Part shown: positions 36,801-47,300 of the stretch, in pieces
Layout of the letters: every line of letters starts with the position of its first letter
How positions within the stretch are numbered: the stretch's first letter is position 1
Source: Branchinecta lynchi
Taxonomy: Eukaryota; Arthropoda; Branchiopoda; Anostraca; Branchinectidae
Direction: 5' to 3'
Assembly (NCBI GenBank): GCA_023053575.1
Contig: JAKZAP010000022.1
Location: 731,001-795,000 of the forward strand
DNA: 64,000 bases
The notes under the pieces: model-generated
Told to the model about the DNA's origin: nothing
Databases searched by the model: none
What the model saw: the letters and a program-made list of their open reading frames with translations, nothing else
Translations under genes and position numbers: made by a program

Positions 36801-39800
36801 CGTCGGACCAGTCAAGTTCGTAGATGGGCTATGTAGCCCTACATTTAGGGGTGGGGGAGGGGGTTTAAATTAAGGGGCAAACAAAATATTTTGAAACAGC
36901 TAATGTGATAGTCGATTATGGGGTAAGAAGACATGCTGAGCACGATGGTGAAAACTATTTTGTCATCGGACGAGTAGTTCGCCCGGAATCCGGCCAAAAC
37001 CGGAAAGTTTGTTAAAAGTAAAAGTTTTATTTGAAGTTGATTAGATGTTCGATTTAGGGGTAGGAAGACATGCTGAAGACGATGGTGAAAACCATTTTCT
37101 CGAAGGATAAGTAGTACGCCCGGAATCCGGCCGAAACCGGAAAGTTTGTTAAAATTAGAAGTTTTATTTCGAGTTGATAGTTTGATAGTCGATTATGGGG
37201 TAAGAAGACATGCTGAGCACGATGGGGAAAATCATTTTGTCATCGGACGAGTAGTTCGCCCGGAATCCGGCCAAAACCGGAAAGTTTGTTAAAAGTGAAA
37301 GTTTTATTTGAAGTTGATTAGATGTTCGATTTAGGGGTAGGAAGACATGCTGAAGACGATGGTGAAAATCATTTTCTTGACGGACAAGTAGTTCGCCCGG
37401 AATCCGGCCAAAACCGGAAAATTTGTTAAAAGCAAAAGTTCGAGTAGATGACAGATTAAGGGGTAAGAAGGGAGGCTGATTCGGTTTATGACGATGCTTT
37501 TTTACCCGGACATATAATTTTTCCGGAATCCGGTTGTAACCGGATTTTTTTTTAAGTCAAACTTTTATTCAAAGTTGATTAGATATTCTTTATAGGGATA
37601 AGGAGATACGCTGGTTTTGTTTCTGTATTTTTTTTGTTTGCTGGGCTAGTAGTTCGCTCGGAAATCGGCAGGAAGTCCCGGTCAGTATCGTCAAAATAGA
37701 TATGGTTTATAGAGGTATATCTGAACTTGGTTTTCTCTGATAATTAGCCTGTCCAAGACTGGATCTGGCGAAGACAAGACTCGATTGTCTGAATCAAATA
37801 TTAGATTTTTGGGATCCCATCGACACCTTTGGTCTTGTTTTCTGAAGTCTTTAGATTGTTGGATAAATGTTGCCGAGGAAGCATTTAAGTGTGTAAATTG
37901 ATGGGATAGAAGGAGGATGTACTTGGGACTTTAGACTGCTTGAAAATATGTTGGTACTTGAAACTGCCTGAATCAGTTCCAGGGACACGTGTTGCTGCCT
38001 TCAACTGCGAAGAAGCTGGACTCTTCGAAGGTGACATCCTTCTCCCTGAAGGAAAAACCATCCAGGACATCCGAAATGGTATAATCAATACCAGCTACAG
38101 GTGGACAAATGGCATCGTTCCATACACTTTTGACGCAAGGTTTAGTAAGTTCTCCATGTCTTATGGAATTAAACCCACCCTTAAAGCTTAACTGAAAAGG
38201 ACTTAGATAGGAAAATCTAGTTAACCATCACTTATTCACTTAAAGGACCCCTCGCACTATTTACTCTTCAACTTACAGTATTTTAAAATATTTTCAATAC
38301 TTTAAAACTAGGCTGTGCTTTCAACAAATAACCCACGCTTTTCCGAGACCCGTTGGCTTGTAGCCAAAACAGGGAAACAGTTTACGTAACCGGTTTTCTG
38401 ATGGAAAATCTTCTCACAGACAACCGTCGACAGCGTGATACACATCGAAGGTAGCAAAACACAGCAGTGAGAAAAACAGCGTGGTTTGTTAGAGGGGTTA
38501 GAATGTACGGTACGAAATTGGGTCTCCTGGTTTAAAAATATATGGAGTGATTATGGAAGTAGATTGCGTTAGTATAGGCAGGTCTTTTAAAGAAGCTTGA
38601 AAACCCAGCGAAAATGCGTTTCTTCTTTGCTCCGCTATTCACGAATAGTCGATTTCAAATTGTGGAATTCCCTGTCTGATTTATATGCTCTATGCGCTTG
38701 TATCTGTGTTGTATGCTCGAGGAAACGATTTACGAAAAACCAGTGTTCACGCAGTGAGCTACCTTCCGTAAGCTGATCACTGGCCACTGAAATGCCACGT
38801 AGTTTTGAGAATCAATTTTTCTGCGTCATAGTAGAAGTTTGCGACGAAGACCCTTGACAAGAAGGGCCGAAATATCGCTGACGAAGAATCGTAGCTGACG
38901 TATCCGTTGTGAACATTGTTTGAATATATGTTGTGAGGATGACCGTAGATATTCTTAGAGCGAATAGGGAAAAATGAAAAAATCCCTTAACACAATCCAA
39001 AAAATTCAGTGTATTCAGTCAATGATACAAAAATGAGTTGGCTTTTCAGTTAAACATTAAGTAATTGTGTTCACGCCAACATGGCTACAATTCGTGGATG
39101 CTACCGCGACAGTGGCAACAGAATAAAGCACTTCGGATTTTGAAAAATGTTGGTACCTCCCCCTTTATCTTACCCCGGTAAATCCCCAACTGAAAGCTTG
39201 TATTTATTTTTAAATATTTTACCATTAGATCATTGTGTTCCATTTGGGATCGACTAAAACCAGGAAGGGAAGGGAACGCGAGAAAAACAGGAAGGGAATG
39301 CTAAAACCAGGAAGGGCATACTAAAACGAGGAAGGGCATTCGAAAACCAGGAAGGCTGTCGCCAGAATTCGCAGCACTGTTCCCTTCCTCTATTTAGTAG
39401 TATTTGAGGGGTCGGCAACTTTTCAAATTTAAAGTTCACCGTCCCTTCCTCGTTTTAGTATGCCTTACCTGGTTAGTGCCTAACGTCAGAACGAGAAACG
39501 AAAAGGTGAATTACAATTTTTATAGTTGCCAACCCCTCACTGAAGTTAATGCCTACCCATGTCAGGATACTAAAACGAGGAAGGAATGGTGAACTTTGAA
39601 TTTTAAAAGTTGCGGACCCCTCAAATAATACTAAATAGAGGAAGGGAACAGTGCTGCGAATTCTTGCAAAAGCCTTCCTGGATTTAGGATGCCCTTCCTC
39701 GTTTTAGTATGCCCTTCCCGGTTAGTCGCCTACCATCAAAACGAGAAATGAAAAGGTGAATTACAATTTTTATACTTATTCTGGCGACAGCCTTCCTGGT

Positions 39801-42800
39801 TTTGAATGCCCTTCCTCGTTTTAGTATGCCCTTCCTGGTTTTAGCATTCCCTTCCTGTTTTTCTCGCGTTCCCTTCCCTTCCTGGTTTTAGTCGATCCCG
39901 TTCCATTTCACGCATTTTTGTTCACGGTCAGGGATCGCCAGGGTGCATTACCTAGTTATTTCGCATCCATTAATTTATTCCCGGATGATGTGGAATTACC
40001 TGCTTATGAGACCCGATCGGCTTCGAAAATACGCAAGCCTCTAATCATCACTGAGAGGTCTTGGTTTTCGATAAGGAATAAAGATACTGGAGTTTGGAAC
40101 AAGTTTAAAGACCTTTTTGAACAGGACCGAGCAGTGATCACTTTGAGAAAGAAAATTGAAACTCATCTGTTGGCAGAATACTGATATTAAAATATGATAC
40201 GTTCCCGTTTATGGTATCCCGGCAAATCCCCAACCCTTACTTATTTTATTTTGTTTTAGAGAAAAGTTAGCGTTCCTTCAGCTTCGGCCACGGCTTGGTG
40301 TTATTATTATTATTTATTTTTTTATTTATCGTGTGGAGAGTTTGGTATGGCGTGTGTAAGTATACGGAATGGAACGAGTTTCTTATTTTGTGTGCGTATT
40401 GACAGAGGAACAACTCATTTATACTATGTAAATATAGTCAGTGTGCCGGCCCCCAGTGATCAAAATATATTGTCACGAAGTATTCTCGAAATAAAAGAAC
40501 CTGAACCTGAAAATGAACCTACGGATGATATAGTTCATGGATGCATCCCTTTCCTCCTGTATGGGTTTACTAACATTTTCCATTCACAGACTGGGTGAGG
40601 GGTTGCCCACTCTCGACTTTAGTGTACAGCAAATACACGGTGACCGGTTGGTGTCGGCACCGGTTGCCACGCCTTCAAACATCAGAATAAACACTTCAGA
40701 AGCCTTTGAAAGACGAATCGCCTAATACAAGTTGCGAAATGCCGTAAGGCTAAATCACTTAACAAATTCATTCATGATCGGCACCGCTGATTGCAGTTGC
40801 CAGCTGGTCCCGGGAAAGAATGTTCCCACTAGCTGCATGCGTTCTTTGTCACGGGAGTTCTCACCGGTTGTCTCCGGTTTTTCCTTTAAGTCGTTTTTGC
40901 ATCCACCGGTGACTTCTCACCAGTCTTATAACCCGTTTTTGAACTAACCAGTGTCCGGTTTTATCTCACCGGTGCGGACAGAACCTGCTCAGGAGCCCGG
41001 CTTCAGCGAGGAGTTAGCCAGTTTTCATCAACTCACAGGTGAACCAAAAGAACGTGTTTTAAGAGAAGAAACCGGACACTGGTGACTAAACACCAGAGAC
41101 CGGAGTGCAACGAACGCAGCTACTGTAAGAAGTTTCTACGAGTAAGGATTAAAGTTAGCTGCAGTATTTCCTACTGAGATTAATCTTATCTCTACTGAGA
41201 TAAGATTAATCCGAATTAGAGATAAGATTATCTTTTTAGAGACAAGCTTAATCCCAGTAGCAAAACAGGGGCGTCCCGATACCTTCCTGATAGGGGGGGG
41301 GGGGGAGGGGGGTGCAGCTTCAGATTTTTTACCAGAATTTTTCGAAGTCTTACCGGAATTTTTTTCAGGTTTTACTGGAAATGTGTACATAATGACCATC
41401 TCTGCAGAAACTCTAGAATGGGCCACCTACTTTTGTGTTCTCACTTCTATTATGTCTTACAAATAACAAAAAATAGGTTCGTTCAAGTTTTACTGAAAAG
41501 GCAACTTAATTTTCATTCTGATATTTCAATACTGAAATATTTGGAGCAAATCTGAGGGATTTTGTAGTTTTCGTAATAACGTTCAGAGCGTGCGCTGCTT
41601 GCATTGCAGGCCAAAATTCATCTAGACGCGGAGAACTTGAATTTAAACAAAGGTCTGCCTTTCCAGGGCTGAAGATGCGACATCGGAGAAGTTAAGCATG
41701 TAGAAAAGTAGAAAAATTGTTTTAAATATTCATTCAGCCCAAGCTGACTGCGAATCATGTTTGATAGTCGGATACATCAGCTGATACCACAAGTTAGTTT
41801 TTCCAGCTTCAGTAGCTTTGAGCCAGAAGAGGACCCTTGATAGATAGTCCTTCAGCCCAAGTTGACTGCGAATGATAGTTGACAGTGCAAAACGGATAAG
41901 TCTAGCTTTATTAGAACTATATTTCGTCCCTTCTTGGCAAGGGTCTTCTTCAGGCTCAAGCTGGAAAATGAACTTGTGGTTTTCCAGCTTGAGCCTGAAG
42001 AGGACCCTTGCCAAGAAGGGCCGAAATATAGCTTTAATAAAACGTAGCTGACTTATCCGTTTTGCACCGTCAACTAAGAGGACCCATGCCAAGGGGGCCG
42101 AAATATAGCTCTAACAAAATTCAGCTGACGTATCCGTTTTGCACTATCAAGTAAGAAAATGATTTTAGGATATGTTTTGCAATCAATCTGATGTTTTTAT
42201 TTAATTTTTCGGCAATGGCTTACATTTCTAGTCCTGAATATTTCAAGCGTAGAGGGACAAGTACATAGAGATATCACAAATCCGAAAGAATAAGTTCATT
42301 CTACGAAATCGACTATCCTGGGTAACGGAGAAACGAAGTAACGCATTTTGTCGGGTTTTCAGGAATATTAAGTGAATAATGTGATATGTTACTAGACGTG
42401 TTGGACCTTAGACCTATTTGGCTAAACTTTAAGATTGTCAGTTAAGACTAAAAAGTCCTCGACCTTCAACCCACCCTACACTCTTTTTTTTATCACGTTT
42501 TCCATTGTTCACAACACATCCAATTTCACATTAGTCAACTAGATCTGTTTCAAATGCGATTAGTAACATGTTGGTCAGTCAATGTTGAACGCAAAGTGGC
42601 CTTAATCAGCCCTCACCTTGCTGAAAATGTCTTTCCCCTTTTGCTGAGTTAACAGGAATTGTCGTGGCCAGCTTGAAAGCTTTCAAAACTTGTGAACACA
42701 TCTTTCAATTCAAGAAAAACTTACGAATAATTTCTTTTTGTCTGTTTCGAGTCTCTCCTGGCAACTTTGAGATCATGTCGGAACAAGGCTAAATCGTTTT

Positions 42801-45800
42801 TGAACTCTTCTCGGCTTATCACCGGTGAGGAGTCGAGAAAGCTGTCGAAAGTAGACGGTACCCTGAAACTATTCCTGAAACAATATTTGTACTTGGAAAT
42901 GATGGATTTCAGTAGGTTGCCTAATTCTTGAAAGCTACAGAAACTTCGGAGATTACCGGAATCACACGATGAATGTTCCGGTACGCTATGTTGTCTGTCT
43001 GCAAGAATCACTGGTAAGTTGTTTGCTGGGGTCATCCTGGCAAGCTGTGAGTCTATACTTATCCGGTAAGCAACAAAATTCAGGTAGATTCCCTGAACCA
43101 AATTCTGGTTGATTCCGTGTAGGTAGATTCCGGTAGTATCCGTCCGGTAGATTCCCTGATCCAGCCTCTAGTAAATTCCCCAAGACAAGCTCCGATAAAT
43201 TCGTTGAGAAAGAGTTCGGTAGATTCCTTGAGAAAGACTTTGGTAGACTCCCTGAGCAAAATTTCGGTAGATTTCCTGAGCAAAATTCAGGTAGATTCCC
43301 TGAACCAAATTCTGGTTGATTCCGTGTAGGTAGATTCCGGTAGTATCCGTCCGGTAGATTCCCTGATCCAGCCTCTAGTAAATTCCCCAAGACAAGCTCC
43401 GATAAATTCGTTGAGAAAGAGTTCGGTAGATTCCTTGAGAAAGACTTCGGTAGACTCCCTGAGCAAAATTTCGGTAGATTTCCTGAGCAAAATTCAGGTA
43501 GATTCCCTGAGCAAAATTCCGGTAGACTCTCTGAGCAAAATTCTAGTAGATTCTCTTAGCGACATTCCGGTAGATTCCAAAATTCTAGTCGATTTCGTGG
43601 GGCAAAATCCGGTACATCCCCTGATCCAGTATCCAGTAAATTCCCTGAGACAAGTTCCGGTAGATTCCTTGAGCAAGATTTCGGTAGATGCCCTTAGCAA
43701 AATTTCGGTAGTTCCCTGAGCAAAATTCCGGTAGGTTCCCTGAGGAAAATTCCGTTAGATTCCCTGAGCAAAATTCCGGTAGGTTCCCTGAGCAAAATTC
43801 TGGTAGATTCCCGGAGCAAAATTCCTTTAGATTCCCTGAGCAAAACTCCGGTAGATTCCCGGAGCAAAACTCCGGTGGATTCCCGCCGCAAAATTGCGGT
43901 AGATTCCTTGAGCAAAATTCCTGTAGATTCCCTGAGCAAAATTCCGGTAGGTTCCCTGAGCAAAATTCCGGTCAGGTTCCCTGAGCAAAATTCTGGTAGA
44001 TTCCCGGAGTAAAACTCCGGTAGATTCCTGGAGCAAAATTCCGGTAGATTCCTTGAGCAAAATTCCGGTAGGTTCCCTGAGCAAAATTTCGTTAGATTCC
44101 CTGAGCAAAATTCCGGTCAGGTTCCCTGAGCAGAGTTCTGGTAGATTCCAAGAGCAAAACTCCGGTAGATTCCTGGAGCAAAATTCCGGTAGATTCCTTG
44201 AGCAAAATTCCGGTAGGTTCCCTGAGCAAAATTTCGTTAGATTCCCTGAGCAAAATTCCGGTCAGGTTCCCTGAGCAGAGTTCTGGTAGATTCCAAGAGC
44301 AAAACTCCGGTAGATTCCTGGAGCAAAATTCCGGTAGATTCCTTGAGCAAAATTCCGGTAGGTTCCCTGAGCAAAATTCCGTTAGATTCCCTGAGCAAAA
44401 TTTCGGTCAGGTTCCCTGAGCAAAATTCTGGTAGATTCCCGGAGCAAAACTCCGGTAGATTCCTGGAGCAAAATTCCGGTAGATTCCTTGAGCAAAATTC
44501 CGGTAGGTTCCCTGAGCAAAATTCTGGTAGATTCCCGGAGCAAAATTCCTTTAGATTCCCTGAGCAAAACTCCGGTAGATTCCCGGAGCAAAACTCCGGT
44601 GGATTCCCGCCGCGAAATTGCGGTAGATTCCTTGAGCAAAATTCCTGTAGATTCCCTGAGCAAAATTCCGGTAGGTTCCCTGAGCAAAATTCCGGTCAGG
44701 TTCCCTGAGCAAAATTCTGGTAGATTCCCGGAGTAAAACTCCGGTAGATTCCTGGAGCAAAATTCCGGTAGATTCCTTGAGCAAAATTCCGGTAGGTTCC
44801 CTGAGCAAAATTTCGTTAGATTCCCTGAGCAAAATTCCGGTCAGGTTCCCTGAGCAGAGTTCTGGTAGATTCCAAGAGCAAAACTCCGGTAGATTCCTGG
44901 AGCAAAATTCCGGTAGATTCCTTGAGCAAAATTCCGGTAGGTTCCCTGAGCAAAATTCCGTTAGATTCCCTGAGCAAAATTTCGGTCAGGTTCCCTGAGC
45001 AAAATTCTGGTAGATTCCCGGAGCAAAACTCCGGTAGATTCCTGGAGCAAAATTCCGGTAGATTCCTGGAGCAAAATTCCGGTAGGTTCCCTGAGCAAAA
45101 TTTCGTTAGATTCCCTGAGCAAAATTCCGGTCAGGTTCCCTGAGCAAAATTCCGGTAGATTCCTTGAGCAAAATTCCGGTAGGTTCCCTGAGCAAAATTC
45201 CGTTAGATTCCCTGAGCAAAATTTCGGTCAGGTTCCCTGAGCAAAATTCTGGTAGATTCCCGGAGCAAAACTCCGGTAGATTCCTGGAGCAAAATTCCGG
45301 TAGATTCCTTGAGCAAAATTCCGGTAGGTTCCCTGAGCAAAATTTCGTTAGATTCCCTGAGCAAAATTCCGGTCAGGTTCCCTGAGCAAAATTCTGGTAG
45401 ATTCCCGGAGCAAAACTCCGGTAGATTCCTGGAGCAAAATTCCGGTAGATTCCTTGAGCAAAATTCCGGTAGGTTCCCTGAGCAAAATTCCGTTAGATTC
45501 CCTGAGCAAAATTTCGGTCAGGTTCCCTGAGCAAAATTCTGGTAGATTCCCGGAGCAAAACTCCGGTAGATTCCTGGAGCAAAATTCCGGTAGATTCCTT
45601 GAGCAAAATTCCGGTAGGTTCCCTGAGCAAAATTTCGTTAGATTCCCTGAGCAAAATTCCGGTCAGGTTCCCTGAGCAAAATTCTGGTAGATTCCCGGAG
45701 CAAAACTCCGGTAGATTCCTGGAGCAAAATTCCGGTAGATTCCTTGAGCAAAATTCCGGTAGGTTCCCTGAGCAAAATTCCAGTAGATTCCCTGAGCAAA

Positions 45801-46572
45801 ATTCCGGTAGATTCCGAGATTCTAGTAGATTCCATGGGGCAAAGTCTGGTAGATCCCCTGATTCAGCCTCCAGTAAATTCCCTGAGACAAGTTCCGGCAA
45901 GATCCTTGAGTAAGGTTTCGGTAGATGCCCTGAGCCAAATTCCGGTAGGTTCTTTGAGCAATTATCCGGTAGACTCCATAAAACTCATCAAGTTCAGACG
46001 AATTTGAAGAATTTTTTATTCACGGACCTTCTGGGGGGAGTGCAACACCCCCCCCCCCCCCCCCCCCCCCCCTCCTCCCCTCGGGACGCCCCTGGTAGCA
46101 AATACTGCAAGCCTTTTTTTTGTACAGTGAAGGAGGTGCCAGGTAACAGCTCAACACAGATATCTGAGATTTCTTCTCTACCTACCTCGGCACACACGGA
46201 ACCGCTACCTGATCCGCCGTTTGTTAATTTCCGACCCATTATTGACTCTTGAAGCCCTCTCCTCTAATTTGTGTTCTCCGATTGGAAGATTACCTGTCCA
46301 CGACCCCATCAACGTGATTCTAAATTAGTGAACCTTTATGGAAAATATTTATTGAGTGTTTGCGATTATTTTATATTCCTTATCCTTTTTTACTGCACTT
46401 ACCTTGGGCAGTGCGTCATAAATTCATTCATTCATTCATTAGCTGCTGATGAAGTCACTTCGATCAACCATGCGTTCGAAGAATACCACGCCAAAACATG
46501 CATTCGCTTCTCTCCAAGATGTAACGAGACTGACTACATTCGTATCACCAACCTGCCAAACGGATGTTACTC
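30767..46572 (+). CDS. Astacin-family metalloprotease, gene 2 (5' part, exons 1-3)
   Basis: Tandem paralogue of gene 1. Exons: 30767-30827, about 37983-38144, 46443-46572. Lengths (61 and 130 nt for exons 1 and 3) and phases equal those of gene 1. Exon 1 is a signal peptide ending IGASF. Exon 2 carries the FEGD aspartate switch (38024-38035), LPEGK and RWTNGIVPYTF. Exon 3 codes the KTC..DYIRIT..GCYS segment. Exons 4-6, with the zinc site and Met-turn, do not occur before 54176. They either lie beyond the Polinton-like element and the window edge or are lost. The three exons have intact frames and splice sites, so I favour a continuing gene. Confidence 0.8.
30852..31063. mobile_element. Mutator-like MITE beside exon 1 of gene 2
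   Basis: Ends CTGGACGACTAAAAAGAGG and (inverted) GCCTCTTTTTGGTCGATCCC. Flanks AGCTATTCT (30843-30851) and AGTTATTCT (31064-31072) match in 8 of 9 positions. Same family as 15341-15567. Confidence 0.7.
31245..31500 (+). mobile_element. TTAA MITE, truncated copy
   Basis: Begins after TTAA (31245-31248) with ACCACCTGTCTTAC and carries the CTTGTCGTGT..CGACGGTTGTCTGCGAGAAG interior of the family seen intact at 34591. The right end is lost. Confidence 0.55.
31512..32512. mobile_element. hAT-like non-autonomous element with nested MITE
   Basis: Ends CAGCGTTGCCACC and (inverted) GGTGGCGACACTG, 11 of 13 complementary. Flanks TTGCCATC (31504-31511) and TTGCAAGC (32513-32520) agree in 6 of 8. Repeated CTAGTAAAA motifs lie just inside both ends. 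The interior is split by the 327-bp element at 32070. Confidence 0.65.
32070..32396. mobile_element. hAT-type MITE with perfect 8-bp duplication
   Basis: Ends TAGTGTTGGGCGATA and (inverted) TATCGCTCAACACTA. Perfect GTCACGGC duplications at 32062-32069 and 32397-32404. The interior is rich in ATATCGATATCG palindromes. Confidence 0.88.
32850..32965 (-). repeat. LINE 3'-tail-like fragment
   Basis: GAATGAATGAAT followed by TTATTCTCAATAAAGCCCAAGG and GCCATGGC. Similar tails occur near 9231, 11890 and 19900. The 4-nt tail repeat is typical of L2/CR1 elements. Confidence 0.4.
33410..33779 (-). mobile_element. TTAA MITE copy, inverted
   Basis: Ends AGGACCCCTC and (inverted) ACAGGTCCT; TTAA on the right (33780-33783), TTAT on the left. 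The interior matches 34591-34961 in inverse orientation. Confidence 0.65.
33968..34140. mobile_element. TA-type MITE (CACTGTAAAAA family), copy 2
   Basis: Diverged ends GACTGCAAAAAGTTTCT and GTTTACAGTG. The core GATTAATC / AGATAAGATTATC is shared with 6243-6408. Confidence 0.65.
34591..34961 (+). mobile_element. TTAA MITE, complete copy
   Basis: 371 bp between TTAA duplications (34587-34590, 34962-34965), ends AGGCCCTCTC and (inverted) GAGGGGTCCT. The TTAA target points to a piggyBac- or Kolobok-type transposase supplied in trans. No coding region. Confidence 0.75.
34966..36655. other. Unassigned intron 1 sequence of astacin gene 2
   Basis: AT-rich stretches (35580-35600, 35820-35840, 36120-36140) and a TATATATATA run. 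No exon, repeat terminus or RNA gene recognised. Confidence 0.3.
36660..37835 (-). repeat. Family A copy A8, complete, inverted
   Basis: Starts TTTTTGGGATCCCAAAACG, then (GTCC/GTCT)n, a GATGAAACTTGGTGTGAGGA core, TAGCCCTACATTTAGGGG, four to five monomers of about 140 bp, and ends GGGATCCCATCG ACACCTTTGGTCTTG. The best template for the family's complete plan. Confidence 0.8.
37983..38144 (+). CDS. Astacin gene 2 exon 2
   Basis: Codes a short prodomain with an extra cysteine (FNCEEAG), the FEGD switch and RWTNGIVPYTFDARF. Acceptor is AG at 37982 or 37976, both in phase; donor GTAAGT at 38145 in phase 1. Confidence 0.75.
38170..39050 (+). repeat. Family D dispersed repeat with two nested insertions
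   Basis: Matches 2085-2560 and the inverted copy at 42130-42460. A TTAA MITE (38244-38586) and half of a foldback (38831-38935) are inserted. The uninterrupted copies show the empty sites. Confidence 0.6.
38244..38586 (-). mobile_element. TTAA MITE with readable empty site
   Basis: Bounded by TTAA (38240-38243, 38587-38590), ends AGGACCCCTC and AGGTCTT. The family D copies at 2190 (CACTTAAATATACTTG) and at 42380 (inverted) lack it, which confirms the target. Confidence 0.8.
39080..40184 (+). pseudogene. LINE reverse-transcriptase C-terminal remnant split by a foldback
   Basis: Left piece (about 39110-39245) has NKALRILKN and LPLDHCVPF. Right piece (39900-40184) continues in frame through the duplicated GTTCCATTT into RDRQGALPSYF, ETRSASKI and TGVWNKF, then a stop: the usual 3' end of CR1/L2-like RT ORFs. 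The 654-bp insertion sits exactly at the 9-bp duplication. Confidence 0.7.
39246..39899. mobile_element. Mutator-like foldback with perfect 9-bp duplication
   Basis: Inverted ends of more than 100 bp starting GGGATCGACTAAAACC and built of GGAAGGG repeats. Perfect GTTCCATTT at 39237-39245 and 39900-39908. Its inner half repeats AAATAATACTAAATAGAGG motifs. The second, truncated copy is at 19389. Confidence 0.88.
40185..40830. other. LINE 3' flank and unassigned sequence
   Basis: 40215-40255 echoes 39174-39210 (CCCGG.AAATCCCCAAC). The remainder has no recognised feature. Confidence 0.3.
40832..41120. mobile_element. MITE with GCTGCGTTC-type ends, copy 2
   Basis: TA-flanked (40830-40831, 41121-41122); closely similar to 22261-22551 throughout, including GAACCTGCTC and AGCCCGGCTTCAGCGAGGAG segments. 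Its right TA is shared with the adjoining MITE. Confidence 0.7.
41720..42150. repeat. Nested foldback repeats (GGGCCGAAATAT family)
   Basis: Several direct and inverted copies of CAGCCCAAGCTGAC, CTTCTTGGCAAGGGTC and TCCAGCTTGAGCC. One near-palindrome centres on about 41975. Apparent frames here are palindrome artefacts. Confidence 0.65.
42150..43080. other. Family D fragment and unassigned interior of the hAT-like element
   Basis: 42130-42460 is an inverted family D copy. 42460-43080 shows no recognised feature; an open minus-strand frame at 42721-43101 has no family resemblance I can name. Confidence 0.35.
43080..45990. repeat. 24-bp minisatellite with 145-bp higher-order repeat
   Basis: The basic unit is GTAGATTCCCTGAGCAAAATTCCG (24 bp, positions vary). 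From about 44040 the array is organised in 145-bp super-units (five 24-mers plus one 25-mer marked by GTCAGG), repeating at 44053, 44198, 44343, 44488, 44777, 44922, 45164, 45309, 45454, 45599 and 45744. A separate 207-bp duplication occupies 43080-43495. Both strands stay open for long stretches only because 24 is divisible by three. Confidence 0.92.
46131..46442. other. End of intron 2 of astacin gene 2
   Basis: Unassigned, with a CATTCATTCATTCATT run directly before the exon 3 acceptor (46442), probably a LINE-tail relic serving as the pyrimidine-rich tract. Confidence 0.4.
46443..46572 (+). CDS. Astacin gene 2 exon 3
   Basis: 130 nt, phase 1 to 2. Codes KTC..DYIRIT..GCYS like exon 3 of gene 1, with one extra cysteine (PRCNE). 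Acceptor TTAG; donor GTAAGT at 46573. Confidence 0.85.
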
Positions 46573-47300
46573 GTAAGTAGGGTTCGAAGTGAAAAGACAT
46601 TCGAATCATTGCACAACTGTCATTGTTTCCAACACGCTGCAGCCAAATACAGCATCCCAAGGCAAACAAATTCCATTAGCGTCTTCTGAACAAAACTGTC
46701 CGTTCCAGAGCACATAAAACAGTAGACAGATAAACCCAGAAATTAGCTAGTGATTTCTGTTTCGAAACTATTCTTAGATAACAAATTGTTAGAGGGAATT
46801 GCTTGTCAGGGAACTTTTGTTCGAGGGAAGGAGAAAATAAAGTCCTGAAAAGACTAGTTGGCTTTTACGTTCTCAACTGTTGCATACGAAACTCGTCCTA
46901 AGACATAACATTTATGCACACTTTTATGTGTTTCTTTTCACCGGCAGAGACGAGTGCGGCTAGAAATACTCAAAAAGCTTTCTGATGACGGAAACTGTTT
47001 TTCCACAAATGTTCTGTAAGAGCAACCTTAAAGGACCCCTCTTGCTTATTCTGCCTTTTATAATACACCTAGCTCCCTTGTGGAATTATAAGCTTCTAAA
47101 ATCCCGATCTTTCTCCTTTGTTTCATTTTGCACCCAAGAATTTTAGCGCTTTTTCGGCCATGCCAAGTTTTGACCGTCACACACAGCAAAGTTTACCGGA
47201 GTCTTCAATGTCCACTGACAACTGTTTCGAACATTAGGATTTTAAAAATTATTTATTTTTTCCTTGTTCACCCTTCCATAGATTACGGTTGTGTTCATTG
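46573..47300. other. Start of intron 3 of astacin gene 2
   Basis: Mostly unassigned. A truncated TTAA-MITE end (TTAAAGGACCCCTC) lies at about 47031. Confidence 0.35.

Larger units (their letters stand above)
41266..46094. mobile_element. hAT-like non-autonomous element, 4.83 kb
   Basis: Perfect 14-bp inverted ends CAGGGGCGTCCCGA / TCGGGACGCCCCTG, with 8-bp GTAGCAAA at 41257-41264 (plus one extra A) and 46095-46102. G-rich and C-rich runs lie just inside the ends. It carries foldback copies (41720-42150), an inverted family D fragment and a minisatellite, but no transposase frame, so it depends on a partner. Confidence 0.82.
41123..46130. mobile_element. TA-type MITE split by a hAT-like element
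   Basis: 41123-41264 and 46095-46130 together form one MITE of the CACTGTAAAAA family. The two halves meet at GTAGCAAA, duplicated on both sides of the inserted element. The intact comparison is 33968-34140, where GTAGCAAATACTGC is continuous. Confidence 0.85.

Noticed and set aside
41730..42092. A 120-codon minus-strand frame
   Set aside because: It lies over foldback palindromes and repeats itself in inverse; not a protein gene.
43080..45990. CRISPR-like array of regular repeats
   Set aside because: There are no unique spacers between units; it is a contiguous minisatellite in a eukaryotic transposon.
43411..46007. Many open frames of 60-135 codons on both strands, repetitive Ser/Arg/Glu-rich
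   Set aside because: They are translations of the 24-bp minisatellite. A unit length divisible by three keeps several frames open; no start context, no homology.
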